Below, one piece after another: positions 37,293 through 46,955 of a stretch of DNA of 64,000 nucleotides; within the stretch, counting starts at the first letter, position 1; each line of letters starts with the position of its first letter. The notes beneath the pieces are model-generated. The model was not told where the DNA came from. It saw only the letters and a program-made list of their open reading frames with translations, and made no database searches. The stretch lies in NCBI RefSeq assembly GCF_038050375.1, contig NZ_CP150886.1, positions 4,133,318 through 4,197,317 of the forward strand, in the 5' to 3' direction. This stretch comes from Okeanomitos corallinicola TIOX110. Lineage in GTDB: Bacteria > Cyanobacteriota > Cyanobacteriia > Cyanobacteriales > Nostocaceae. The position numbers and the translations under genes are program-made.

Positions 37293-38291
37293 ATGAATTC
37301 ATCATTGTTTAAAGAAGTATTTCAGTTATTTAAGTTTATTCAAGATTTATTTTCAGGAGTGCAAAAAATATTAATGCCTCCTAAAGCTTTTTCTTGGCAG
37401 ACATTTATCTATTTAAGTGTGTTTTCCTGGGGTAGTTCATATTTCGCCACCGGACCAATAAAAGCTATAATTGCCTTCATGGGTTGGGCATTTTTAATTG
37501 CTGGTACAGCTTGGTACACTACCGATGATCCGGTGAGAGTTCCGGGAACTTTTATGCCAGTGGGAGCATTAATTACAGGGTTTTTGGTTAGCGTCTTTGC
37601 ATTCGGAGATCAGGAGAGTGTAGTCACACCTAGAACGATTGTTCTCTGGCCAACATTAGCAGCGATAATCACAGGAATACCAGAATTTTTTACAGGTACA
37701 GGTACATTAGCAAAAACTACTATTCCTAAACTAGAAGTCCGGCAAAAAATTATTATTTTACTGGCTTGGTCTATGTTGATTAGTTGCTGGATTCAGTTTT
37801 ATTTTGTTATAGATAAATGGTTCAAAGAATATCCTAGTTTATCCGCTGATAATTTTCAGAATAGTAGCTTTGTAGTCAGAATAGAACCAAAAAGTGATAA
37901 GCCGCAAAATGGTAATATGATTTTAAATAAAATTCAACCAAAAATAGAAGCACAAATAGCTAACAGAACTTGGTCAGAAGTAGAAAGATGGTTATTAGAA
38001 GCTAATCAACAAGTTGGTAATATAGGTAAAAATCTGATAGATGAAAACCTAAATGAATATGAAGAAAAAGCACTATGGAGAATTGAACCTAGAATATCTA
38101 ATATCCCATCGGGTTACAAATTAGATATCCTCAGTATTTGGCAAGGGCCAAGTAAAAACCCACGGGGATTCTTCTTACAAAAATCCTGTCGTATTCAGGT
38201 GCAAAACGCAGAAAGTCAAAGATCAGTTGCAACAATTGAATGCGATCGCAACAGTAGATTTTTTCTCGGTTCACCACCACCAAAACGGTAA
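37293..38291 (+). CDS. fraD: Septal junction protein FraD
   Basis: Septal protein of 332 aa; in Anabaena FraD forms the plug of septal junctions and is required for intercellular transfer. An N-terminal amphipathic region (ELFKFIQDLFSGVQKIL type) precedes five membrane helices, including FSWQTFIYLSVFSWGSSYF, AIIAFMGWAFLIAGTAWY and IILLAWSMLISCWIQFYFV. From residue 190 on there is a soluble domain facing the periplasm, with a helical stretch (IQPKIEAQIANRTWSEVERW) and a beta-rich end. The frame, order and spacing fit the fraCDE operon. Confidence 0.9.
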   Translation: MNSSLFKEVFQLFKFIQDLFSGVQKILMPPKAFSWQTFIYLSVFSWGSSYFATGPIKAIIAFMGWAFLIAGTAWYTTDDPVRVPGTFMPVGALITGFLVSVFAFGDQESVVTPRTIVLWPTLAAIITGIPEFFTGTGTLAKTTIPKLEVRQKIIILLAWSMLISCWIQFYFVIDKWFKEYPSLSADNFQNSSFVVRIEPKSDKPQNGNMILNKIQPKIEAQIANRTWSEVERWLLEANQQVGNIGKNLIDENLNEYEEKALWRIEPRISNIPSGYKLDILSIWQGPSKNPRGFFLQKSCRIQVQNAESQRSVATIECDRNSRFFLGSPPPKR

Positions 38292-38323
38292 ATTATTGAT
38301 CAGTTATCAAGCACTCAAAAATT

Positions 38324-39103
38324 ATGAATCCAAACAGAACTATTGTCTTAGCTAAAAATGTTTTTCAGGAAGTGATCCGCGATCACATTCTCTATATCAT
38401 CGGTTTTTATGCCATCATTCTGGCGATCGCTAACCGGGCAATTTTTGAATTTGCGGCCACCACCCAAGATAAAATATTCTTGGATTTTTGTTTAGCGGCC
38501 ATGAATGTAATCGGGTTAATTATTGCTATATTTATCGGTACGGGATTAGTTAATAAAGAAATTGAAAAACGCACCATCTTAATGTTAATTGCTAAACCCA
38601 TCAGTCGGAGTGAATTTATCACCAGTAAATATTTAGGTTTATCTGGTGTCTTGGGTGTACTCCTCTTAGCAATGACAGCAATTGCTTTAGTGTTTTTACA
38701 ACTGAGTAAGATTGTTTATCCCTTTACCAGTTTTTTAATTGCTGTATTATTTATATTTTTGCAATTAACATTAATTACCGCTATTGCTATTACATTGGGA
38801 GTTTTTACCAGTTCATTAATCGCTACGGCTTTAACTTTTGCTGTTTATTTAATGGGGAATATTACACAAGATTTGGTTGCACTTGGACGCTTGACAGAAA
38901 ACCCAGCAGTAGAACGTTTCACCCAGGCTTTATATCTAATTCTTCCAGATTTATCACGCTTAAATCTACAAAATGATGCAGTTTATGGAATGCAAGCAAT
39001 ACCAGATGTAATTACATTATTTGGTCATGGAATTTATGGTTTAATTTATAGTTTCATGTTGTTAGCTATGGCGATTTTAATCTTCTTAAAAAAGGAATTT
39101 TAA
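38324..39103 (+). CDS. fraE: ABC-2-type permease FraE
   Basis: Integral membrane permease of 259 aa with six helices, the third fra gene; it is needed for filament integrity and heterocyst maturation. It has the ABC-2 membrane pattern: LAKNVFQEVIRDHILYIIG at the start, IFIGTGLVNKEIEKRTI after the second helix (the RTILMLI coupling region), and YLILPDLSRLNLQNDAVYG between helices 5 and 6. The ATPase partner is not encoded here. It lies 32 bases after fraD. Confidence 0.9.
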   Translation: MNPNRTIVLAKNVFQEVIRDHILYIIGFYAIILAIANRAIFEFAATTQDKIFLDFCLAAMNVIGLIIAIFIGTGLVNKEIEKRTILMLIAKPISRSEFITSKYLGLSGVLGVLLLAMTAIALVFLQLSKIVYPFTSFLIAVLFIFLQLTLITAIAITLGVFTSSLIATALTFAVYLMGNITQDLVALGRLTENPAVERFTQALYLILPDLSRLNLQNDAVYGMQAIPDVITLFGHGIYGLIYSFMLLAMAILIFLKKEF

Positions 39104-39203
39104 AAGAGTTGCAGAATTTAGAATTTCCAGAAGTCAAGAATCAAAATAGTCTTTTTTATGGTAATCTTAGTAGTTCATAAGTTCAGAGTATATTCATAAT
39201 TTT

Positions 39204-39851
39204 ATGGATCAATCATACCAAATTGATGTTACATCTAGTCTAATTTCTCCTGACATTTCTATTCACAACTTAGCAACCACGAAACCCATAAAATTAGGAG
39301 TGATGGCTTCAGGAAATGGTAGTAATTTTGAAGTAGTTGCCCAGGCGATCGCCAATGGTCAAATCAATGCTAAAATTCAAGTCTTAATCTACAATAATCC
39401 TAAAGCTAAGGCCGCAGTCAGGGCAGAAAATCATGGTGTCAAATCTGTACTTTTAAATCATCGTGATTTCAAAACCCGCGCAGATTTAGACCGGCAAATT
39501 GTCCAAACCCTACGCCAACATGATGTAGACTTTGTGATTATGGCTGGTTGGATGCGTTTAGTTACCCAAGAATTAATTGACGCTTTTCCTGATAGAATTA
39601 TTAATATCCATCCCAGTTTATTACCCAGTTTTAAGGGTGTCCGGGCTGTTGAACAAGCTTTGGCAGCAGGGGTAAAAATCACAGGCTGTACTGTGCATCT
39701 CGTCTGTTTAGCAGTGGATAGCGGACCAATTTTAATGCAAGCCGCTGTACCAATTTTGCCTGATGATACAGTGGAAACACTACACGCAAGAATCCAGGTG
39801 CAAGAGCATCGAATTTTACCTTTGGCGATCGCTAATATCGGTAATGGGTAA
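39204..39851 (+). CDS. purN: Phosphoribosylglycinamide formyltransferase
   Basis: Formyl-tetrahydrofolate-dependent third step of purine synthesis. After an N-terminal extension of about 28 residues the family begins with IKLGVMASGNGSNFEVVAQA. The catalytic Asn and His are in IINIHPSLLPSFKG near residue 135, and the Asp in LAVDSGPILMQAAV near residue 175. Length 215 aa is slightly above the enzyme norm because of the extension, which is common in cyanobacteria. It lies 100 bases after fraE, probably as its own transcript. Confidence 0.95.
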   Translation: MDQSYQIDVTSSLISPDISIHNLATTKPIKLGVMASGNGSNFEVVAQAIANGQINAKIQVLIYNNPKAKAAVRAENHGVKSVLLNHRDFKTRADLDRQIVQTLRQHDVDFVIMAGWMRLVTQELIDAFPDRIINIHPSLLPSFKGVRAVEQALAAGVKITGCTVHLVCLAVDSGPILMQAAVPILPDDTVETLHARIQVQEHRILPLAIANIGNG

Positions 39852-39940
39852 TTGGTTAATTAAATTACCTATCTCCTCACTTTAATCCTAGAAAGGGTAC
39901 AGTAATACAATATTGAGTTAGTAAATTTTAGGATATCTCC

Positions 39941-41383
39941 ATGTCAATTTTAACTAGACCGATCAAGTTTGGTACTGATGGGTGGCGAGGTGTAATCGCT
40001 GATGAATTCACCTTTGAACGTCTAGCATTAGTAGCCCCGATCGCCGCCCAAGTATTATACAACACCTATAATTCTACAGTGGGCAGCCGTACCATTATTG
40101 TTGGTTATGATCGCCGTTTTATGGCGGAAAATTTCGCCCGTGTTGTTGCTGATGCTGTCAAAGCTGTGGGTTTTGATGTCATATTTAGTGATAGCTATGC
40201 ACCCACTCCCGCATTTAGTTGGGCAGCAAAAGACCTTAACGCTTTAGGTGCGTTAGTAATTACCGCTAGTCATAACCCTGGCTCATATTCAGGGTTAAAA
40301 GTCAAGAGTGCATTTGGTGGTTCAGTACCTCCAGAAGTTACCAAAGAAATAGAAAAACTACTAACAGTGGAAATACCAACCACAGATACACCGGGTAAAG
40401 AGGAAACATTTGATCCTTGGCCTAGTTATTGTCAAGCATTAGAAAAGAAAGTAAATATTGAGAAAATTAGACAAGCAATATCATCAGATAAATTAACATT
40501 ATTTACCGACGTTATGCACGGTGCAGCCGCCAGTGGTTTAGGAAGATTATTAGGATCAAAAGTTAAAGAAATTAATAGTAACCGTGATCCTTTATTTGAA
40601 GGTGGTGCGCCTGAACCTTTACCAAAATATCTATCAAAATTATTTACAGAAATAAAAAATCATGAGGAAAATAATCACTCACCCTTAACAGTAGGATTAG
40701 TATTTGATGGAGATTGCGATCGCATCGCCGCCGTAGATAAAAACTCTAATTTCCTCAGTTCCCAAATCCTAATTCCCATCTTAATAGATCACCTCAAAAC
40801 CAGACGCAATTTTACAGGAGAAATTGTTAAAACCGTCAGCGGTTCTGATTTAATTCCCCTAGTGGCAAAATCACTAAATTTATCAGTCTTTGAAACCGCC
40901 GTAGGTTATAAATACATAGCCGATAGAATGTTAGATACAGAGGTATTACTCGGTGGTGAAGAATCTGGCGGAATTGGTTATGGTAGCCATATTCCCGAAA
41001 GAGACGCTTTATTATCAGCATTGTATGTCTTAGAAGCCGTAGTAGAATCCGGTTTAGATTTAGGGGAATATTATCAACAACTACAACAAAAAACTAACTT
41101 TTTCTCAGCTTATGATCGGATAGATTTACCCTTAGCAAGTATGGAAGTGAGAGGTAAATTATTACAACAATTAGAAAATAAACCTTTAACAGAAATTGCA
41201 GGTAAAAAAGTCATTGATTGTAATCAAATAGATGGTTACAAATTCCGTCTAGAAGATCAAAGTTGGTTAATGATTAGATTTAGTGGAACTGAACCAGTTT
41301 TACGTCTTTATTGTGAAGCACCAACCTTAGAACAAGTTCATCAAACATTGACTTGGGCTAAAAATTGGGCAGAATCAAATTAA
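39941..41383 (+). CDS. Phosphoglucomutase/phosphomannomutase family protein
   Basis: Alpha-D-phosphohexomutase of 480 aa that interconverts sugar 1- and 6-phosphates. The four family loops are present: metal-independent start KFGTDGWRGVIADEF, active-site serine TASHNPGSYSGLKVK (Ser-His-Asn), metal loop FDGDCDRIAAVD, sugar loop GGEESGGIGYG, and phosphate loop RFSGTEPVLRLYCEAP. Substrate preference between glucose, mannose and glucosamine cannot be fixed from these motifs. A tandem heptamer repeat lies just downstream, before the next gene. Confidence 0.93.
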   Translation: MSILTRPIKFGTDGWRGVIADEFTFERLALVAPIAAQVLYNTYNSTVGSRTIIVGYDRRFMAENFARVVADAVKAVGFDVIFSDSYAPTPAFSWAAKDLNALGALVITASHNPGSYSGLKVKSAFGGSVPPEVTKEIEKLLTVEIPTTDTPGKEETFDPWPSYCQALEKKVNIEKIRQAISSDKLTLFTDVMHGAAASGLGRLLGSKVKEINSNRDPLFEGGAPEPLPKYLSKLFTEIKNHEENNHSPLTVGLVFDGDCDRIAAVDKNSNFLSSQILIPILIDHLKTRRNFTGEIVKTVSGSDLIPLVAKSLNLSVFETAVGYKYIADRMLDTEVLLGGEESGGIGYGSHIPERDALLSALYVLEAVVESGLDLGEYYQQLQQKTNFFSAYDRIDLPLASMEVRGKLLQQLENKPLTEIAGKKVIDCNQIDGYKFRLEDQSWLMIRFSGTEPVLRLYCEAPTLEQVHQTLTWAKNWAESN

Positions 41384-41429
41384 TTCGTAATGGGTAATTG
41401 GTAATTGGTAATGGGGTTATTAATCTTCA

Positions 41430-41464
41430 CCAGTCACCAATCACCAGTCACCAATCACCAGTCA
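41430..41464. repeat. Heptamer tandem repeat (STRR) before rdgB
   Basis: Five contiguous heptamers alternating CCAGTCA and CCAATCA, ending 10 bases before the ATG of the RdgB-type gene at 41475. The same CCAATCA unit occurs in the same orientation before the MFS gene start (56851-56885). Confidence 0.9.
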
Positions 41465-41474
41465 CCTAATTCCA

Positions 41475-42053
41475 ATGACTAAAACACTCGTCGTCGCTAC
41501 TGGAAACCCTGGAAAATTGCGGGAAATGCAAGCATATTTAGCTGATTCCCAATGGGAATTAATCTTAAAACCCGCAGATTTAGATGTTGAAGAAACCGGA
41601 ACAACCTTTGTCGAAAATGCTTGTTTAAAAGCCTCAGAAGTTGCAAAAGCTACAGGTAAATGGGCGATCGCTGATGACTCTGGTTTAGCTGTAGATGTCC
41701 TCAATGGTGCGCCAGGAGTGTATTCTGCCCGTTATGGTAATACTGATACAGAACGCATTTCACGGTTATTACGGGAATTGGGTGATACGGAAAATCGTCA
41801 AGCACAGTTTCTTTGTGCAGTAGCAGTTTCCAACCCTCAAGGGGAAATAATTTTACAATCTGAGGGTATTTGTCAAGGTGAAATTCTCTATGAAATTCGT
41901 GGAGATGGTGGTTTTGGTTATGATCCGATTTTTTATGTTCCAGAAAAACAGTTAACCTTTGCCCAAATGTCACCGGAGTTGAAAAAGTCAATTAGTCATC
42001 GTGGTAATGCTTTAAATGCTTTAGTACCGCAGTTGGTAAAATTTAAGGATTGA
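41475..42053 (+). CDS. rdgB: RdgB/HAM1-family non-canonical purine NTP pyrophosphatase
   Basis: House-cleaning enzyme of 192 aa that hydrolyses dITP, dXTP and ITP to monophosphates to keep deaminated purines out of nucleic acids. Motifs: VATGNPGKLREMQAYL at the start, ADDSGLAVDVLNGAPGVYSA near residue 68, GDGGFGYDPIFYVPE near residue 140, and SHRGNALNAL near the C-terminus. The start at 41475 is directly preceded by a heptamer repeat tract rather than a Shine-Dalgarno sequence. Confidence 0.95.
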   Translation: MTKTLVVATGNPGKLREMQAYLADSQWELILKPADLDVEETGTTFVENACLKASEVAKATGKWAIADDSGLAVDVLNGAPGVYSARYGNTDTERISRLLRELGDTENRQAQFLCAVAVSNPQGEIILQSEGICQGEILYEIRGDGGFGYDPIFYVPEKQLTFAQMSPELKKSISHRGNALNALVPQLVKFKD

Positions 42054-42057
42054 GGAG

Positions 42058-44736
42058 TTATAAACCAGTGATGAATAGAACTGGTAAAAGAACACTGGCG
42101 ATAATTGTTGCCAATATTTTTTGCAGTGTGAAATATGCTCTTGTTAATCCTTCTGAATCATCAAAGATAAATTTATGTAATTCCGGATCTAGTTCAACTA
42201 ACGGGAGTAAGATGTCAAGGCTGAATATAGCACTTTGCCACAATCGCCATAATAAAATACGCTTACCATCTTCTACATAAAAAAGATCCTTGTCTGCATC
42301 ATAAAAGCATACTATTTGCTGAGTCCCATTGTGGGTTTTAATTGTCTGGAAATATAGGAGAAATAGTTTAGATTCTGGAAATAGATCATCACAAAAACCA
42401 ATTTTTCTGTTTCTAGGATTTCTCACATCTAACCTTTCAATAAAGTCTATAATCGCATCCTTTTGATTTTCACCTAAAAAACTATCTTGATCATCTAATG
42501 TCAAATTTAACCTAAAGTAGATATTTTTATCTGCATCTTGGGGAGATTTTTTTAGAGACAACAACTGTTTACTTTTATTCTTCTCATCCTGAGATTTTAC
42601 AGATATTGAATATTCATCTTCATGGTTTTGAATACCCATGACTTTGTTTGTGTAAAACAACTGCTCATCTTTATTATTTTCATCCTTAAATGTAATAAAT
42701 ATTTCTGATTTAACATCTTTTATTTCTACCTTCTGATTACATTTAAATAACTTGTATAATACATAATAACAACATGGTAAAATAGTCCATATTAACGAAC
42801 CATAAAAAGATATATAAGTTGCAAATAAGATAGAACTAGTTGGTATCAATGTGATGATTAAAATATTAAGCCATAATTTTTTTGCATCTTGATCTTTTTG
42901 AACAGCAAATGGTACTCGGATTTTATCATTATTAACAATACTCTTCTCAAGAGAACCACAAAAAATTACTTCTTGAACTGAATCTATATATTTTGCGACC
43001 TTCTTAATTTCTACTATATTAGCTGCTTGAATTTCTTCATCTTCTTTTTCCTGTTCAACAATCTTACAAACATTGTTTAAAATCATTTTTTGCTTGTGTT
43101 GAAGTTGAAAATATGCAAGAAAGAAACCGGGAGACCATATCAGTAAGAAAAAATAAAGTATTTTATTTCTTTGATAACCAAAACCATACATAAAGTCTTG
43201 CATCATGAGTATATATTTTTCCCATACATTGGGAGCAATATATATTTCTAATTTTTTCCTCTGATATAAAAACTCCCGTTCTAAATCATAACGGCCTAAA
43301 TTTCTAGATGCTTTAGCAGCTTGTTCCAGAGGTTGAAATAATTTAATAATTGTTTGATTATTATTGTTCTCTGGAGAATTTTTATTATGATTATTTATTT
43401 CATTTTCATAAATACTATTTAAGCATAAACCCAAAATATTTAAAGCAGTATTGTTAATATTTTGATAGCCAAAGCCATCTATTTCTAATTCACACTGTTT
43501 TAGTTCTTCTGAATTATTTTTTTCTGCATACATTTGAGATTTAAGATTTAATTCCGGTAGGATTTTATCTTGACTTTTTTGAGAATCAATTTGAAACGTT
43601 TTAGCATTTACATCTTCTAGAATTATCTTCTGAATAAAAATAAACTTGATAATTTCATAAGTATTATTAGAATCATCTTGATTAACTATTTTAGTGATTT
43701 TTTCTCGCAGAGCATTAAATGTTTCTTGATCATCTTTCAATATTTCTAGTAATTTTAGCTGATTGATATAAGAATTTGCATCATCAGGAATTTTAATCAG
43801 TAAAGTATTAATTTGAGCATTATTCAGATTCATGCGTTGGAATTTAGTATTGATATTAAATACAATACTCTGTTCTACCTTTACCGAGTCTAATTGAACT
43901 TCACATGAATAAAACTTGCTATTATCCATAACAATTGAGTTATTAACCTGTGCTTTGGAAGCAGATAAACCATAGACAGGTAAATTAAATTTTCTGTTAA
44001 GGAATTCTTGATGACAAATTTTTGCATCTTTTAAATTAATACTACTATCTACTTTTGTACCTCTTAAATTAATAAATATTATCTCCTCGTTAGCTGGAAT
44101 CTTTGATTCTTGATAATTACTAAACTCAACTTTTCTCATAAAAATATTACCATTAACCACTGCTTCATTAATAGCTAAGGTTTTCTTAAAAGTAGAATTA
44201 TCAAAATATATAGACTCAGAAATCTTTGCCTTAGCAAAGGTGACATCTTGTGCAAAGATAAACTTTTCTAGATGTAGTTCTTTATCAATATTTGCGGAAG
44301 ATAAATCTAATTTTTTTGTAATCACACCATTTTGTATTAATATTTTTCTGGGTAATATTTTAGTAAAGTTAGCATCTGATAAAATAGTTTTAATGAAATT
44401 AGGTGATATTTCCTTTTGACTTGTTTCTCCAGTTTTTCTTTCCCTCTCTGTCTGATATTTATCTAATAAAGCATCTTCTCCGTTACACAATTTCTTCCAA
44501 ACCCATTTTTCTACATCAGTCCAGTTGATAGATATAGTTTCTAAACACTCTTTTGTTGGTTTTACGTCTCTCGAAATATTAACATTTTCTGATGTTTGAG
44601 CAATAGCAACTGAATAGTTAAAGCTACCAAATAAGATGATTAGAAAACCTACAAATCTAGGTAAGATTTTAGCTTGGGTGATTTTTAGAAATAAGATAGA
44701 TACTTTTTTCGATGAATATTGATTTTGTTTACTCAT
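42058..44736 (-). CDS. Large envelope protein with degenerate pentapeptide-like repeats and membrane helices
   Basis: 892 aa, family not named. The N-terminus has a Lys-rich start, a hydrophobic helix (FVGFLIILFGSFNYSVAIAQ) and a probable signal cleavage after AIAQ. Residues 110-300 carry scattered pentapeptide-like steps such as LDLSSANI, IYFDNSTF and INLKDAKI, suggesting a right-handed beta-helix. ARNLGRYDLEREFLYQRKKLE precedes membrane helices near 545 (ILYFFLLIWSPGFFLAYFQL) and 640-690. The C-terminus RLWQSAIFSLDILLPLVEL and the final ILATIIASVLLPVLFITGL recall membrane-anchored pentapeptide proteins. It converges with rdgB with 4 bases between stops. Confidence 0.7.
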   Translation of the reverse strand: MSKQNQYSSKKVSILFLKITQAKILPRFVGFLIILFGSFNYSVAIAQTSENVNISRDVKPTKECLETISINWTDVEKWVWKKLCNGEDALLDKYQTERERKTGETSQKEISPNFIKTILSDANFTKILPRKILIQNGVITKKLDLSSANIDKELHLEKFIFAQDVTFAKAKISESIYFDNSTFKKTLAINEAVVNGNIFMRKVEFSNYQESKIPANEEIIFINLRGTKVDSSINLKDAKICHQEFLNRKFNLPVYGLSASKAQVNNSIVMDNSKFYSCEVQLDSVKVEQSIVFNINTKFQRMNLNNAQINTLLIKIPDDANSYINQLKLLEILKDDQETFNALREKITKIVNQDDSNNTYEIIKFIFIQKIILEDVNAKTFQIDSQKSQDKILPELNLKSQMYAEKNNSEELKQCELEIDGFGYQNINNTALNILGLCLNSIYENEINNHNKNSPENNNNQTIIKLFQPLEQAAKASRNLGRYDLEREFLYQRKKLEIYIAPNVWEKYILMMQDFMYGFGYQRNKILYFFLLIWSPGFFLAYFQLQHKQKMILNNVCKIVEQEKEDEEIQAANIVEIKKVAKYIDSVQEVIFCGSLEKSIVNNDKIRVPFAVQKDQDAKKLWLNILIITLIPTSSILFATYISFYGSLIWTILPCCYYVLYKLFKCNQKVEIKDVKSEIFITFKDENNKDEQLFYTNKVMGIQNHEDEYSISVKSQDEKNKSKQLLSLKKSPQDADKNIYFRLNLTLDDQDSFLGENQKDAIIDFIERLDVRNPRNRKIGFCDDLFPESKLFLLYFQTIKTHNGTQQIVCFYDADKDLFYVEDGKRILLWRLWQSAIFSLDILLPLVELDPELHKFIFDDSEGLTRAYFTLQKILATIIASVLLPVLFITGL

Positions 44737-45082
44737 GTTTTATCTAAATATTTGAGAACTTAATATGTGCAAAATAGGTAATCTTTTAGAAAATTAGCTA
44801 TCTTTTCATTAACTACATTTTCTGAGAAATCATAGAAATAAGATTTTTAACATTTGGTTGATTGCTGGATGTAGTAATTTATATACTTATTAACATAATA
44901 ATTGCATAAAAGTTAAATTGCAAGTATTCTGCGCTAATAATATGTGTATTTTTGTATTCAATATGTTAAGATACTGAAACAAATTACAGGATTAAGTCAA
45001 TAATCTGGTTTAACCCCTGAAATTAAAAGTCATACAAGTCTAATTTTTTGTTCTTTAATTATCTTCCGATTAATCATCTAAA
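44737..45082. other. Divergent intergenic region, no gene seen
   Basis: Very A+T-rich stretch between the 892-aa protein gene and the DUF3754 gene. Only promoters are expected here. Confidence 0.45.
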
Positions 45083-46423
45083 ATGAGTTTTCACGAAAAT
45101 TTAGAAGCCTTCATTCCTCACACTCGCAATGATATTATCAAACTTTGTTTAGCCGATGGCCAGCTAAATGAATCTGATGCTCAAAAATTTCCAGAATTTT
45201 GTCAAATTCTCACGGCATATTATCATTTTCGCTTCCACAAAACCTTAGAAATTATTAAAGAAAATTATATTCCTTTTAACCCAAATGCAGATATTTTACC
45301 GATAAACCCACCTTCTTGTGCAGAATATGGTGATATGGAATTGAAGGTAATTGAAGCCTTTGAGCATATTGTCGAACGAGCTAATTATATTCCTTTATCA
45401 GAAGCGGTTATTCAAAAAGCACTAGATACAAAGTCTTTAATTGATTTAAAAACAGATGTAGATTTTGCCGATTTTGATAAATTCATTTGTTATTATCGTG
45501 GTGATGTTTATAAAGAAATTTCTGTTAAAAAGTTTTACTTTTGGGAAGAACAAAAGAAAATAGATATTTTTGAACGGATCGTTGTATTGATAAAGTTTAA
45601 AGAACCTGCCTATTTTAAAGCCAAAAAAATTAAAATAGAAGATTTAAAATTTATTCCTGGAAAAATGTATGTTTACTTCTATAAAGATATTCCTAAACTA
45701 GATATTGACTTACTATTCCCCAATGTCAAAACAAGTATGACATGGAAAGATCGCCTATTATTTGGTATTCCTGCTATTGGTGCAGCTATTCCTTTGATAT
45801 TAAGAACACTGCCTAATTTATTATTACTAATTGCGGCAGTTTTATTAGCTTTTAATGTGCAATTTATTGTTGATTTATTAAGTATAGATCCTGAGAAAAT
45901 CAAAAATATTATGCCTATTTTCGTAGCCACTTTATCATTAGCAATTACCTTGGGGGGATTTGCCTTTAAACAATACAATACTTATAAAAGTAAAAAAATC
46001 AAGTTTCAAAAAACTGTCACTGATACCCTATTTTTTCAGAATTTGGGTAACAATGCGAGTGTGTTTCAGATGTTTATTGAATTAGGAGAAGAAGAAGAAT
46101 GTAAAGAGATTATTTTGGCATATTATCATTTACTGACCAGTCCTAAACCATTAACACCTGAAGAATTAGATCATCGGATTGAAACTTGGATGAAAAATAA
46201 GTTAGGAACAAAGATTAACTTTGATATTCAAGGCCCAGTGGGAAATTTAAAAGATATTTGTGGACGGGTGCAAAGTAGAGAAAATGCACATACTTTCACA
46301 GAGATTTCTTTACTTACCTATAACCAAAAAGGAGAATGTCAAGTTCCTTGTTTAGATGATGCTAAAGCAGTGATTGATTATGTCTGGGATAATGCCTTTC
46401 AGTATAATGGCATCATTTTATAA
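45083..46423 (+). CDS. TMEM143/DUF3754-family membrane protein
   Basis: 446 aa. The DUF3754 family of cyanobacteria, plants and mitochondria has no proven function. The N-terminal 200 residues are soluble and contain FDKFICYYRGDVYKEI and WEEQKKIDIFERIVVLIKF, typical of the family. KTSMTWKDRLLFGIPAIGAA then leads into membrane helices at about 230-300 (LPNLLLLIAAVLLAFNVQF; IFVATLSLAITLGGFAF). The C-terminal domain from residue 310 contains FFQNLGNNASVFQMFIELGE. It may act in membrane stress or transport; there is no direct evidence. Confidence 0.8.
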   Translation: MSFHENLEAFIPHTRNDIIKLCLADGQLNESDAQKFPEFCQILTAYYHFRFHKTLEIIKENYIPFNPNADILPINPPSCAEYGDMELKVIEAFEHIVERANYIPLSEAVIQKALDTKSLIDLKTDVDFADFDKFICYYRGDVYKEISVKKFYFWEEQKKIDIFERIVVLIKFKEPAYFKAKKIKIEDLKFIPGKMYVYFYKDIPKLDIDLLFPNVKTSMTWKDRLLFGIPAIGAAIPLILRTLPNLLLLIAAVLLAFNVQFIVDLLSIDPEKIKNIMPIFVATLSLAITLGGFAFKQYNTYKSKKIKFQKTVTDTLFFQNLGNNASVFQMFIELGEEEECKEIILAYYHLLTSPKPLTPEELDHRIETWMKNKLGTKINFDIQGPVGNLKDICGRVQSRENAHTFTEISLLTYNQKGECQVPCLDDAKAVIDYVWDNAFQYNGIIL

Positions 46424-46429
46424 AAAGTA

Positions 46430-46455
46430 TAAAAAATAGCGGGCAAGATGCCCGC
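46430..46455 (-). terminator. Rho-independent terminator downstream of glnB
   Basis: On the minus strand GCGGGC (from 46455 to 46450) pairs with GCCCGC (46444 to 46439) around ATCTT and is followed by TATTTTTTAT. It lies 44 bases after the glnB stop, between convergent genes. Confidence 0.8.
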
Positions 46456-46498
46456 ACCACAAAAATGTTGCTATTGAGGTTTGTAAATGATGTAAAGT

Positions 46499-46876
<378 letters not shown>

Positions 46877-46955
46877 CTAACCAGATTCCTTGCCGAAAGC
46901 TGTAACTATAGCTTTACTTATTTAATATGAGAACGTGATGTAATTGATTTCACCT

